NCBI GenBank assembly: GCA_036346405.1
Contig: CM070562.1
Location: 74,729,482-74,793,481 of the forward strand
DNA: 64,000 nucleotides
Reading direction: 5' to 3'
DNA from: Phyllostachys edulis
Taxonomy: Eukaryota > Streptophyta > Magnoliopsida > Poales > Poaceae
Shown: piece after piece, positions 24,331 through 34,670 of the stretch
How the letters are laid out: every line of letters starts with the position of its first letter
Numbering within the stretch: position 1 is the first letter of the stretch
The notes under the pieces: generated by a model
The model's input: the letters and a program-made list of their open reading frames with translations, nothing else
The model's database searches: none
What the model was told of the DNA's origin: nothing
Made by a program: the position numbers and the translations under genes

Positions 24331-26200
24331 ATGATCAGAAGGTTCACCAGAAGGCCCAGAATGTGGGCAATGGTCGAGTCAATCACATCTCGACCGAGGA
24401 AGCCCAAGAGGCACCCGACGTCGTGTTGGGTACGCTTCTTGTCAACTCTCAGCCAGCTACAGTTTTATTTGATTCCGAAGCTTTGCATTCTTTTATATCA
24501 GAGTCCTTTACTGCACTTAGTGATCTTCCTATTGTACTTATGCATGTGCCTTTGATTGTTCATTCTCCAGGGTCGGTAATGAGAGCTGAATGTGAATGTC
24601 GGGATGTTTCTATTGAAATTGGTGGAGTGGTATTTTTGGCAAACCTCATCCTCATTGATTCAGCAAATTTGGATGTGATTCTTGGCATGGATTGGCTGTC
24701 CCAACACTTGGGGCAAATTGATTGTGCCAGAAAATTCATCACCCTCACAAGTCCATCCGGCGAGCAAGTTGGTATTTCTCTGAAGCTGCAAGAACCACAT
24801 CTCTACACACTTGAAGCAAAGCCAACTATGGAGATTCATGAAGTCCCTGTGGTGTGTGACTTTGTGGATGTTTTCCCTGAAGAATTGCCTGGGATGCCTC
24901 CAGTCCGAGACATCGAGTTTGTTATTGAGTTGCTGCCCGGTACCGCCCCGATTTCTAAGAGGCCGTATCGGATGCCTCCAAATGAATTGGAGGAGTTGAA
25001 GAAGCAACTTGGAGAGCTTCAAGAGAAGGGTTTCATCCGTCCAAGCTCATCACTGTGGGGCTGTCCTATAATCTTTGTAAAGAAGAAAGACAAGACTCTG
25101 CGTATGTGTGTTGATTACCGTCCGCTAAATGCAGTGACAGTGAAGAACAAGTACCCGCTGCCTCGCATTGACGACCTTTTTGATCAATTGACTGGCGCTC
25201 GGGTATTCTCCAAGATTGATTTGAGATTGGGCTACCATCAAGTCCGAATCAGGTCTGAAGATATTCCGAAGATGACTTTCTCTACTCGCTACGGGTTGTA
25301 CAAGTATACAGTCATGTCTTTCGGCTTGACAAATGCTCCTGCTCTTTTCATGAATCTTATGAATGTGGTATTCATGGAGTATTTGGACAAGTTTGTGGTG
25401 GTCTTTATTGATGATATTCTCATTTACTCGAAGAATGATGAAGAGCATGCTTGACATCTGAAGCTAGTGTTGGGAAAACTTCGCGAACATCAACTCTATG
25501 CGAAGTTCAGCAAGTGTGAGTTTTGGTTAAAGGAAGTAGCATTCTTGGGCCATATTCTTTCAGCGGAAGGCATCGCCGTTGATCCTAGCAAGGTCAATGA
25601 TGTGCTCTCATCGGGTCAGCCCAAGTCAGTAACTGACGTGAGGAGTTTTCTCGGTTTAGCGGGGTACTATCGCCGCTTTATTGAGAACTTCTCCAAGATT
25701 GTGAAGCCAATGACAGAATTGCTCAAGAAAGACAAGAAATATGTGTGGTCCGCTGATTGTGAGAAGAGTTTTCAAGAGATCAAGAAGAGATTGACCACAG
25801 CTCCAATTCTTGTTCTTCCCGATGTCCACCGAAACTTCGATATTTATTGCGATGCTTCTCGTCAAGGAATCGGATGTGTTCTTATGCAAGAGGGCAAGGT
25901 AGTGGCTTATGCATCAAGGCAATTGAGGCCACATGAACTCAATTATCCAACCCATGACTTGGAGTTAGCTGCAGTGGTTCATGCACTGAAGATTTGGCGA
26001 CATTACCTCATCGGTAATCGTTGCGAAGTGTATTCGGATCACAAAAGTTTGAAATACTTATTCACCCAACCGGATCTGAACCTTGGGCAAAGAAGGTGGT
26101 TGGAATTGATCAAGGATTATGATATGGGTATCCAATACCATCCGGGCAAAGCTAATATTGTTGTCGATGCTCTCAGTCGCAAGGTCTATTGCAATACATT
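24331..26200 (+). pseudogene. pol: Element 5 protease, reverse transcriptase and RNase H
   Basis: Continues the gag frame. The protease motif LFDSEALHSFI (codons 24471-24479 for D-S-E) has Glu in place of the catalytic-loop Gly. RT runs from about 24900 (RPYRMPPNELEELKKQLGEL), through CVDYRPLNAVTVKNKYPLP and FSKIDLRLGYHQ, to FIDD at 25404-25415, the YXDD-type catalytic pair. One nonsense codon, TGA at 25452-25454, follows; its position fits CGA to TGA. The frame reopens and includes CEFWLKEVAFLGH, the thumb/connection, and RNase H with FDIYCDASRQGIGCVLM, LELAAVVHALKIWRHYL and YSDHKSLKYLF. RT copies element RNA and RNase H removes it. Confidence 0.93.
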
Positions 26201-27293
26201 GATGCTCAAAGAGCAGCAGCCCGCCCTTCATGAAGAATTTCAGCGGCTCAACTTGGAAGTGGTTGAGCATGGTTCCCTCGCTGCCTTGGTTGTGCAACCA
26301 ACCTTAAGAGATCAGATCAAGGCTGCACAACAAACAGATGATGGTGTGAATCAGATTAAGCAGAATATCAAGAATGGATCAGCCAAGTGCTTATCAGAAG
26401 ATGACAATGGTGTTGTATGGTTTGGAAAGCGCCTTGTGGTTCCTAAGGATATGGAATTGTGGAATGTCATCCTCCGTGAAGCCCATGATTCTCCTTTGTC
26501 CATTCATCCCGGGGCCACAAAGATGTATCAAGATCTCCGTCAGAGGTTCTGGTGGACCTGCATGAAGCGGGAGATTGCCAAATTTGTTGCCGAGTGCGAC
26601 GTATGCCGTCGTGTGAAGGCCGAGCATCAATGACCAGCGGGTTTGCTACAACCGTTGTCGGTACCTAAATGGAAGTGGGATTCTATCGGCATGGATTTTA
26701 TCACCGGTCTACCCCGAACCTCCAAGGGAAAAGATTCCATCTGGGTTGTCATTGATCGGTTGACGAAAGTAGCCCATTTTCTTCCAGTTCAGACTAATCT
26801 CAGTGTGGGTTTGTTGGCGGATCTCTATGTTTCCCGCATTGTGTGCTTGCATGGAGTACCGAAGACGATCATTTCGGATCGTGGTGCCCTCCTCACCTCC
26901 CGGTTTTGGCATAGCTTGCAGAAGGCTATGGGGACCCGTCTCTCTTTCAGCACAGCGTATCATCCTCAAACTGATGGTCAAACTGAAAGAGTCAATCAAG
27001 TATTGGAAGACATGCTCCGTGCTTGTGTTCTCTCCGATCGGAAGAATTGGGAGAAGTGCTTGCCGTTCGTAGAATTTTCTTACAACAACAGCTTTCAAGC
27101 TAGTCTTGGCATGGCACCATTTGAGGCACTATATGGGAGGAAATGTAGAACTCCATTGAATTGGTCAGAAACAGGTGAAAGACCATTCTTCGGCCCTGAC
27201 TCGATCAATAAGGCCGAAAGTCAAGTTCAGTTGATTCAAGATCGATTGCGCACGGCTCAATCAAGGCAAAAGATCGTCATCGCCGTGAGTTGA
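26201..27293 (+). pseudogene. pol: Element 5 integrase
   Basis: In the RT frame. The H2C2 zinc-binding module is at about 26490-26620 (HDSPLSIHPG ... CDVCRRVKAEH). A TGA at 26631-26633, again fitting CGA to TGA, separates it from the catalytic core. The core has the D, D, E triad in WDSIGMDFITGLP (D 26694-26696), IISDRGALL (D 26877-26879) and DGQTERVNQV (E 26985-26987). The frame ends at 27293 after a small deletion and frameshift where the C-terminal module should begin. Integrase joins element cDNA to the host genome and makes the 5-bp target duplication. Confidence 0.92.
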
Positions 27294-27661
27294 GCTTTGA
27301 GCCCAATGACTTTGTTTATCTCAAAGTCTCTCCACTGAAGGGTCATCAGCGATTTGGCGTCAAAGGCAAGCTAGCTCCTCGATATGTTGGACCTTACCGC
27401 ATCATTGAGAAGATAGGAGCGGTTGCCTACAGGTTGGAATTGCCCGTTGCACTTGAGGGTGTACACGATGTCTTTCACGTGTCGCAATTGAAGAAGTGCC
27501 TTCGCGTTCCAACCGAGGAAGCTCCATTGGAGAGTCTTGATGTACAAGAAGACTTGACCTACAAGGAGCGTCCTCTTCGCATCCTTGAGGAGGCGAGCGA
27601 AGAACAAGAAATCGTGTCATCAAGTTCCTTAAAGTTCAGTGGACAAATCATTACGAGGTGA
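27290..27661 (+). pseudogene. pol: Element 5 integrase C-terminus: GPY/F module and chromodomain remnant
   Basis: Out of frame with the core by +2. It contains KLAPRYVGPYRIIEKIG (GPY/F module), HDVFHVSQLKKCL, and then ERPLRILEEASE, which is the start of a chromodomain. The rest of the chromodomain is garbled by a second shift, and the frame stops at 27659. In chromoviruses this domain is thought to direct insertion to marked heterochromatin. Confidence 0.85.
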
Positions 27662-27913
27662 AGCAACTTGGGGCGTGAAGACCATATCGAAAGGATTATC
27701 GAGATCTTTTTCTTTACGCTTGATGTGCCTTGAATCAAGAAAGGAAAGGTTAAACAAAGCAACGGAAAGGAAAATGTTGTAACCACTCCTTGTAACCTTG
27801 TTTAGGATATCCCAGCACTATCTTTAAAGGAAATCAAGACAGCAGATGTTGTGAAATCTGTTAGCTCCTTCCTATCTAGTTTCCGACCTACTTGGAATCT
27901 CGGGACGAGATTC

Positions 27914-27936
27914 TTGTAAGGGGGGGGGGGAGGTTT
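27914..27936 (+). other. Polypurine tract of element 5
   Basis: A run of eleven or more G preceded by TTGTAAG and followed by AGGTTTT sits directly before the 3' LTR at 27937. The non-coding stretch 27662-27913 between pol and PPT holds one copy of the CTTTAAAGGAAATCAAGACA motif that is triplicated in element 3. Confidence 0.88.
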
Positions 27937-30900
27937 TGTAACATCCCAAACTAATGGTGTGTGTTTCAAATGTAATATTATGAGGATGAATTAAAACTTT
28001 TGATGCCTCATGATGCCATTGGAAATTTTCTAGAAATCTTCCCATAGTATTTCCTATTTCCAAAAGCACAATGTTTCTATTGATGGAAATAGTCAACCTT
28101 AAAAACTCCATGGTCAAATATTGTGATCATCCTCTGGAAATATTTTTCCTATCATCTTGATCATCCTAGGAACATCTCTGCAAAATCTCATAATTTTTAG
28201 ATTTTGTTTGCTATCTCAAAAGAGCAAGTCAAACCAGTTTGGATTCTGGTCAAACCCCTAGGGCAGCAGCTTGTGAATTTTCTAGAGAGCAATGAATTGT
28301 ACAAAAATTCCTGGAAAAATTACACAAGGTTTTTCTCTGTTCCAGAAACCTTCCATAACAATTTCAGAATTTTTGGAGCTACGGAGCTACCTCCAAAAAT
28401 TCCCTATCTTCTCAGCTTCTAAAAATCAAAACCTGAAGTCACTGTTGGTCGGGCTCGAACCTGACTCAGGTCCGGCCGAGCTGACTCGGTCTAACCCAGT
28501 CGCTTAAACTGCCCGTCGCTTGCAGCCGTCAGATGGGAAAGGAATGGTCAAGATTGCGTACCCCTTCGGCTTGGGTTATAAATCGCTCGCTCGTTATCGG
28601 CCATTGGATCTCGATCCAACGGCCCGTCTCGCTCCTTTCTGCGTGATGGCATGCCCGCAGTCGAGACGCTGACGCCACGGCCCCACCGGTCAGGCCTTCG
28701 TCTCCACGCGGACGCTGCTCCTGCGCCAGCTCCCCCACGCTGCGCCATGGCGTCGTCGCTCCCGTGTCAGCTTCAACGGTCCTGCCCCCGGTTTCAGACC
28801 ATCGCCCGTGGTTTCGTCGCCTCGGCCGCATCGAGTGCGCACACCCATGCCAACCCCACTCGTTGGGGCCTTTTCTCCACGTGGCCTCGCCACTCTGTTG
28901 CTCCGTCCGCACCTTGCAACGGTGTCAATCCACGCCCCTCGCGCCAACCGGTCATCCTCCTCGACGCCGTTTCCTTGCCGCTCTGAGCCCACACAAAACC
29001 CCCACTAGCCCCCCTCCTGAGCTCACTTCTCTTCCTCGGGGTGGAAGAGGGGGAAGCTCTAGTCCGCCTCTGTCTCGATAAGCTCCACCGCGACCTCCCC
29101 GACCTCGTCCCTTTGCGTCATAGTGTGCCACTGGTCACTTGGAGCTTTTCGCCTCACTCAATTGCTTTGTTCCTCTTCAGGGGTTGTCGGAATTTGATTT
29201 TTTCCCCAAACTGGGCCGTGGCATTGTTCATCTTCTCCAACTCCGGTAAGGGGTGCCATTTCTTAATTCTTTCCTCTAGCACCATCTTATGACCTTGCTA
29301 AGGCTATCCCTACCTCCCTTGTTTCTTGTGGTTGCCCAGGCCGAGCTCCCCTCGTTGGCTTCACCGCGCCGCCTCAGTCCTTCATCGCCGGCCTAGCTCC
29401 GGCAACTCCTCCACCTCCGGGTCGTCGTGGTGAGTCCCTGGAGCCCCCCTTTAGCTTATGCGTGCGCTAGTTAGGTCTATTGGCCATCGGGTTGTGCTTT
29501 GCACCGTAGCCGTGGCTTTGCCTCCGCTCATCGCCGTCGCGCCGCCGCGTCGGGCCACCTCCGGCCTCACCGCTGGTGCCTTCAGGTGCGCAAGGTCGCG
29601 GTCATCCCATTTTGACCACCCACTCGGGCCGCCATGGCGCGTAGCGCCGGTGAGCCGGTGAGGAAGCTTTCTTGCCGCCGACACGCGCGTGGCGCGTTCC
29701 GACAGGCAGATGGCGGCGTCATTAAGGGTTAATGGTGATGATTAGTATTTAATATTGGATCTTTGTCGGAATGGGTATGCTTAGCTGAGCCTTAGTGTGA
29801 CTTACATGTGGGCCCGAGGCCGTTTAGTGCACAGTAACCCGGCGGTGAACCCGTGGACCCAGTTCATGGCCTTCGGTCCATGCACTATGCATGTTGACCG
29901 TGCCAATGACAGGCGGGCCCCACCTGTCGGGTTTAATTGAAAATCCTTTGGAAAATAGGAAATCGCACTGTTCTTGGGACCCCACTGGTCAGTGGCTAGA
30001 GCTAGGTCTGGCTGGCTATAAATAGTATTGAATGTTTATATGTTTTGCCGAAATGCTTTATTTGTGAACTGGAAATTGATTAAACTTCAAAATTGCATAA
30101 GTAATTCATCTTAGCTCCAAAACTGATGATTTAAAATTTCTTAGTTTCATTTTTGAATGCACATTATTATAAAAATGAATTGAATCATGTTACTATTACA
30201 GAAAACATTTTTGGTAAAATTACTTTAGGTTTAGTATTATTGTTGCAGTAAAAATTGCTCTAACTTTAAAAATGCATAAGTATTTCTCTGTAACTCCAAA
30301 AAGAGTAAACTCAATTTTGCTAGAATCCTCTGTTAGTGTAGTTTATTGTAAAATAGGTTGTGAGCATGGTACTATTGCTGAAAATCCTATTTTGCATGTA
30401 ACTTGTGTACTACTTTCATAACTTTGAAAGAAATCATAGAAAAATCATCTTAGCTCCAAATGAGGTGAATCAAATTCCATTGTTCATCTCATGTGGTGCT
30501 CTTCCTACCACGAAAATTTCAAGTTCACCACAGTTGTGGAAATTTTCACTAAAATAATTAATTTATATGAACAGTAACCGGTTTCAATTAAAACTGAATT
30601 TTCCAGAAAACTGATCTTCTAACTGTTATAACTTTTGGTTAGAACATCCAAATGAACTGATTCTTGTTGCTAAATTCATCTAAAATCATGCTATACCTTC
30701 GGTGAATTTTTGATAATTTTTGGATGACTTTGAATTTTTGCGTCTTTTTGGTGTTATTCGTTCTTATTGTGATTTGGACTTCATTCGCTAGGTTCTAACG
30801 ATAATATTGATTGCGAGAGTGCTCCTCTGCAGCAAGATAATCCACCACAGCAAGGTAAGCAGTTTGATCATAAATGTCCTATTACTTTCAAGTCTAATAC

Positions 30901-31824
30901 TCTGTTTCAATTGTATGTATGCATGCTTTTGTGTCAAAGTAATTTTTCCGATTAGAGGTAGCTATTCCTATTGCATGGTTGCCCTTAAATTGTTATCCCC
31001 TGCCACAAACATAAGTTATTAATATCACTGGTGAATTAGAGCCCAGTGATTTAATTATGCTCTTTTATTGTCTTTGCGGTGTCATGCTTAGAAATGCTTA
31101 GCTACCGGTAGAATTGGGCGGTTATCGACTTAGTCGATAACCTTGATCACACAAAATTATTATTATCTTTATGCTCAGCACTTTGTGCTTGGTTACTTTG
31201 TAAAGACAAAAACAAAATAAAACTGAAAATGAAATGTTTTAGACTTGGGCATATGGTTGATGTTGTGATTATTGGGTGTGTGGTGGTATGCCTAAGTCAA
31301 CAAGGACCGAAGATCTTGTGTCACACTATCCAGGCATTTTTGCATGCAACCACACGAGAGGGATATGGGACCTCTCTTGACTTAGTACTTTGCCGTGTGT
31401 TAGCTCCAGGTCGCATGGTGGATGTGTGCATTGTGTTGAAAAAGAAACTTGTGTGTGTTTGGGGGAGTAGTGGTGGAGGTTATCCACTGCAAGGAGCATC
31501 ATCCTTTTTATGGAGATGAGCATCTTTGATGACTCCACATCAACATATGGGGCTTCCTCCCGTATGGGCGACTCGTAGTTAATGCACAACATTGGAACCA
31601 TCTCGTAGGACTTAGCCGTGCTGGCATACCAAAGGAAGTATGCTAATCATGTGGCGAAAAGGCGGTCTGGCATGTGGGTAAAGTTGTACACCCCTGCAGG
31701 GTTCAAACTATTCGAATAGCCTCGTCCTAGGTTATGGACACGCTTGGTTAGGTTTTGCAAGAGTTAGACTATAACATTTAATTAAAACTTGATGTGGGTG
31801 GTATGGACGGGGAATTCATGCTAT
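27937..31824 (+). mobile_element. 3' LTR of element 5, right end deleted
   Basis: Starts TGTAACATCCCAAACTAATG and tracks the 5' LTR to the bases CATGCTAT. The following base pairs belong to the RT gene of element 3 (AAAAATAAGTATCC). About 690 bp equal to 21840-22528 is missing, with the shared AT dinucleotide at the junction. The TATA box is kept at 30017-30025. No gene inside. Confidence 0.92.
30017..30025 (+). promoter_or_regulatory. TATA box of element 5, 3' LTR
   Basis: TATAAATAG in GGCTGGCTATAAATAGTATTG, the counterpart of 20039-20047. Because the LTR 3' end is gone, transcripts starting here would read into element 3 pol. Confidence 0.55.
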
Positions 31825-33270
31825 CAAAAATAAGTATCCTCTTCCTCGCATTGATGATCTTTTTGACCAACTAACTGGAGCCCAAGTTTTCTCCAAGATT
31901 TATTTGCGATTAGGCTATCATCAGATCAAAGTCAAGGCGGAGGACATTCCTAAGATAGCATTCTCTACTCGTTACGGTTTGTACGAGTATAATGTCATGT
32001 CCTTTGGTCTCACAAATGCACTGGCATATTCCATGAATCTCATGAATTCAGTATTCATGGAATACTTGGACAAATGTGTTGTCGTGTTCATTGACGACAT
32101 TCTCATTTACTCCAAGTCTGACGTAGAGCATGAGCAACATTTGAAGCTTGTGTTGGAAACACTTCGTAAGCATCAGCTGTATGCAAAATTTAGCAAGTGT
32201 GAGTTCTGGCTCAAGAAAGACAACTTTTTGGGACGTGTGTTATCCAAGGTGGTATCACTGTTGATCCAAGTAAGGTACAAGATATACTAAAATGGAGTCA
32301 GCCCAAAAATGTTTCTGACATCCGAAATTTTCTTGGACTTATGGGTTATTACTGTAGGTTCATTGAAAATTTCTCCAAAATTGCAAAACCTTTGACCCAG
32401 CTTTTGAAGATGGAGAAGAAGTTCGAATGGTCAGCCGAGTGTGAAGAAAGTTTTCAGGTTTTGTGAGAACTCCTGACCAAAGCTCCAGTTCTCACTCTGC
32501 CTGATATTCACAAGAACTTCGATATTTATTGCGATGCATCTCGCCATGGACTTGGTTGTGTTCTCATACAAGAGGGTCGGGTTGTGGCATATGCATCCAG
32601 GCAGTTGAGGCTTCATGAAGTAAATTATCCTACTCATGACTTAGTATTGGCAACCGTAGTCCACGCTCTGAAGATTTGGCGACATTACCTTATCGGTAAT
32701 CATTGCGAGATCTATACTGATCATAAGAGCCTGAAATATCTTTTCACTCAAGCTGATCTGAATATGAGACAAATAAGATGGCTTGAGTTGATCAAGGACT
32801 ATGATATGGGGGTTCATTATCACCCAGGCAAAGCCAATGTAGTGGGCGACGAATTGAGCAGAAAGTCACAGTGCAACTGCTTGTCAGTAACACCTCTTGC
32901 TAAAGGCTTGTGTGTTGAGTTTCAGCGCCTGAATCTTGAGATGGTTGAAGAGGGATTTCTTGCTGCCCTAGAGGTGAAATCCACCCTCGAGAATCAAATC
33001 TTTGAGGCTCAGAAAACTGATGCTGTGGTAGCCGAAATCCGGGAAGATATGAAGTTGGGTAAAGCCAAGGAATTTTCTAAAGACACCCAAGGTATCATTC
33101 GGTACGGCAATCGTTTAGTGGTACCATCGGATCCCCAATTGAGAGAGCTAAATCTTAAAGAGCCTCACAACTCCAAGTTTTCCATACATCCTGAGTACCA
33201 AGATGTATCAGGATCTAAAGAAGAAATTCTGGTGGAACCAAATGAAAAGGCAAATTGCACAGCATGTTGC
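31825..33270 (+). pseudogene. pol: Element 3 reverse transcriptase and RNase H (resumed after element 5)
   Basis: The RT restarts at NKYPLPRIDDLFDQLTGA, about 30 codons after where the 5' piece stops at 17951. It has RLGYHQIKVKAEDIPK, FIDD (32087-32098) and CEFWLKKDNFLG, then a frameshift near 32245. The thumb region continues in other frames, with a TGA at about 32464 inside it. RNase H is open again in 32584-33273: YASRQLRLHEVNYPTHDL, ALKIWRHYLIGNHC, YTDHKSLKYLF. Its catalytic FDIYCDASRHGLGCVL lies just before, at 32518-32565. The frame breaks once more at the HPE near 33195. It is older and more damaged than element 5. Confidence 0.9.
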
Positions 33271-33862
33271 TGAATGTGATATTTGTCAAAGGGTCAAAGC
33301 TGAACATTTGAAACCAACTGGTACCCTTCAACCGCTGCCTATTCCCTAGTGGAAATGGGAGGAAATCGGTATGGATTTTGTTACCAGTCTTCCAAGGACT
33401 CAGAATGGGTTCGATGCAATTTGGGCGATCATTGATCGTCTTACAAAGGTAGCACATTTTATTCCAGTCAAAACCACCTTCAATGGCCATAAGCTAGCAG
33501 AGCTCCATATTTCTAGAATTGTTTGTCTCCACGGTGTACTGAAGGTCATTGTCTCTGATCATGGCCCTCAGTTCACCTCATACTTCTGGAGTTGTCTTCA
33601 ACAAGCAATGGGGACTGAACTCTCTTTTAGCACTACTTATCATCCTCAAACCAGTGGTCAGACTGAGAGGGTGAATCAAGTAATGGAAGATCTTCTCAGA
33701 GCCTGTGTGCTGTCATATAGTAAGAACTGGGAGAAGTGCTTGCCGTATATGGAATTTTCCTACAACAACAGCTACCAAGCAAGCATTCAAGTGTCACCAT
33801 TTGAAGCATTGTATGGAAGAGCTTGTAGGACACCTCTGAAGCCGAAGAGCAAGTTCTCCTGA
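33195..33862 (+). pseudogene. pol: Element 3 integrase
   Basis: The zinc module is split by a frameshift at about 33195 (FSIHP | then CDICQRVKAEHL in another frame). A TAG at about 33348 follows. The catalytic core is open at 33371-33862 and retains its triad: GMDFVTSLPRT, VIVSDHGPQFTS, SGQTERVNQVMEDLL. The frame ends at 33862 after a deletion following ACRTPLK that removes the region linking the core to the C-terminal module. Role as in element 5; inactive. Confidence 0.9.
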
Positions 33863-34296
33863 TTCGAGACCGATTGAAAACTGCAGAGTCTCACCAAAAG
33901 AGCTATGCTGACAATCATCGTCATGAGTTAAGCTTTGAGGTAGATGATTATGTCTATCTTAAAGTATCACTGATAAAGGGCACTCATTGATTTCAGGTGA
34001 AAGGAAAGCTAGCACCTCGTTATATTGGACCTTTTCGAATCCTTGCAAAATGAGGAGCTGTGGCATATCAACTGGAATTACCCGACTCTCTTTCAGCGGT
34101 ACATGATACTTTTCATGCCTCTCAACTAAAGAAATGCCTTCATGTTCCTACCGAAGCAACTGCTTATGAGAGTCTTGATCTCCAACCTGTTCTTTCTTAC
34201 CAAGAGCAACCGACGTGTATCCTCGATAAAATGGAATGCAAGGCGAGAAACCGCACCGTCAAGTTCTTAAAAATCCAATGGAGTAATCACACTTAA
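33863..34296 (+). pseudogene. pol: Element 3 integrase C-terminus with GPY/F and chromodomain remnant
   Basis: Reads SYADNHRHELSFEVDDYVYLKV, a stop at about 33988, KLAPRYIGPFRILAK, a stop at about 34052, then the open piece 34060-34296. This last piece has AVHDTFHASQLKKCLHVP and ends with an intact-looking chromodomain core (TVKFLKIQWSNHT). The chromodomain is better kept here than in element 5, which supports placing both in the same chromovirus group. Confidence 0.85.
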
Positions 34297-34449
34297 CAGA
34301 AACTTGGGAGTGGGAAGACCTAATGAGGCTTGAGCACCCCACCTCTTCCATGATTGATGTGCTTTCGACTCAAGAAAGGCAAGGTTAAACAAAGCACTAT
34401 AAAAAGAAGAAGTAATAACAACACCATGTTGTTCTTAATGATCTTTATT

Positions 34450-34600
34450 TTTCTAGCTTTGAAGGAAATAAAGACAATAGACGTTGTTGTATTTCTTCTA
34501 TCTTTAAAGGAAATCAAAACAACAGATGTTGTTTATATTCCTTTTCTATCTTTGAAGGAAATAAAAACAACAGATGTTGTATTTCTAGAAAAGAACTGTT
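34450..34600 (+). repeat. Triplicated 48-bp motif before the element 3 PPT
   Basis: Three copies begin CTTTGAAGGAAATAAAGACA (34459), CTTTAAAGGAAATCAAAACA (about 34503) and CTTTGAAGGAAATAAAAACA (about 34551), each followed by (A)CAGATGTTGT-like sequence. Element 5 has one copy (about 27822). The ORF spanning 34354-34626 exists because 48 is a multiple of three and is not taken as a gene. Confidence 0.8.
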
Positions 34601-34656
34601 TAGCGTCATTTTATTCCAACTTCTGAACTACCTGGAATCTCAGGACGAGATTCCCT

Positions 34657-34670
34657 TAAGGGGGGAGATT
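34657..34670 (+). other. Polypurine tract of element 3
   Basis: TAAGGGGGGAGATT immediately precedes the LTR start TGTAATAGCC. Upstream it has the CTGGAATCTCAGGACGAGATTC block, like element 5's TGGAATCTCGGGACGAGATTC. Confidence 0.85.

Larger units (their letters stand above)
17952..31824 (+). mobile_element. Element 5: near-complete Ty3/gypsy chromovirus (Del/Tekay-like)
   Basis: Order: 5' LTR 17952-22528, PBS 22534-22545, leader, gag-pol 23295-27661, PPT 27914-27936, 3' LTR 27937-31824 (truncated). One long frame in the order PR-RT-RNaseH-IN with a GPY/F module and chromodomain remnant is the chromovirus layout. A very long LTR starting TGTAACATCCC and a tRNA-Met primer suggest the Del/Tekay clade, with moderate confidence. 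The element sits in the RT gene of element 3. The 5' flank is TGCCC; the 3' flank was deleted, so the TSD cannot be checked. At least four in-frame stops and a frameshift make it non-autonomous now, but it is the best pol source in the window. Confidence 0.9.

Noticed and set aside
34354..34626. 90-codon ORF before the element 3 LTR
   Set aside because: Made by the 48-bp triplication (16 codons per unit); non-coding region before the PPT.
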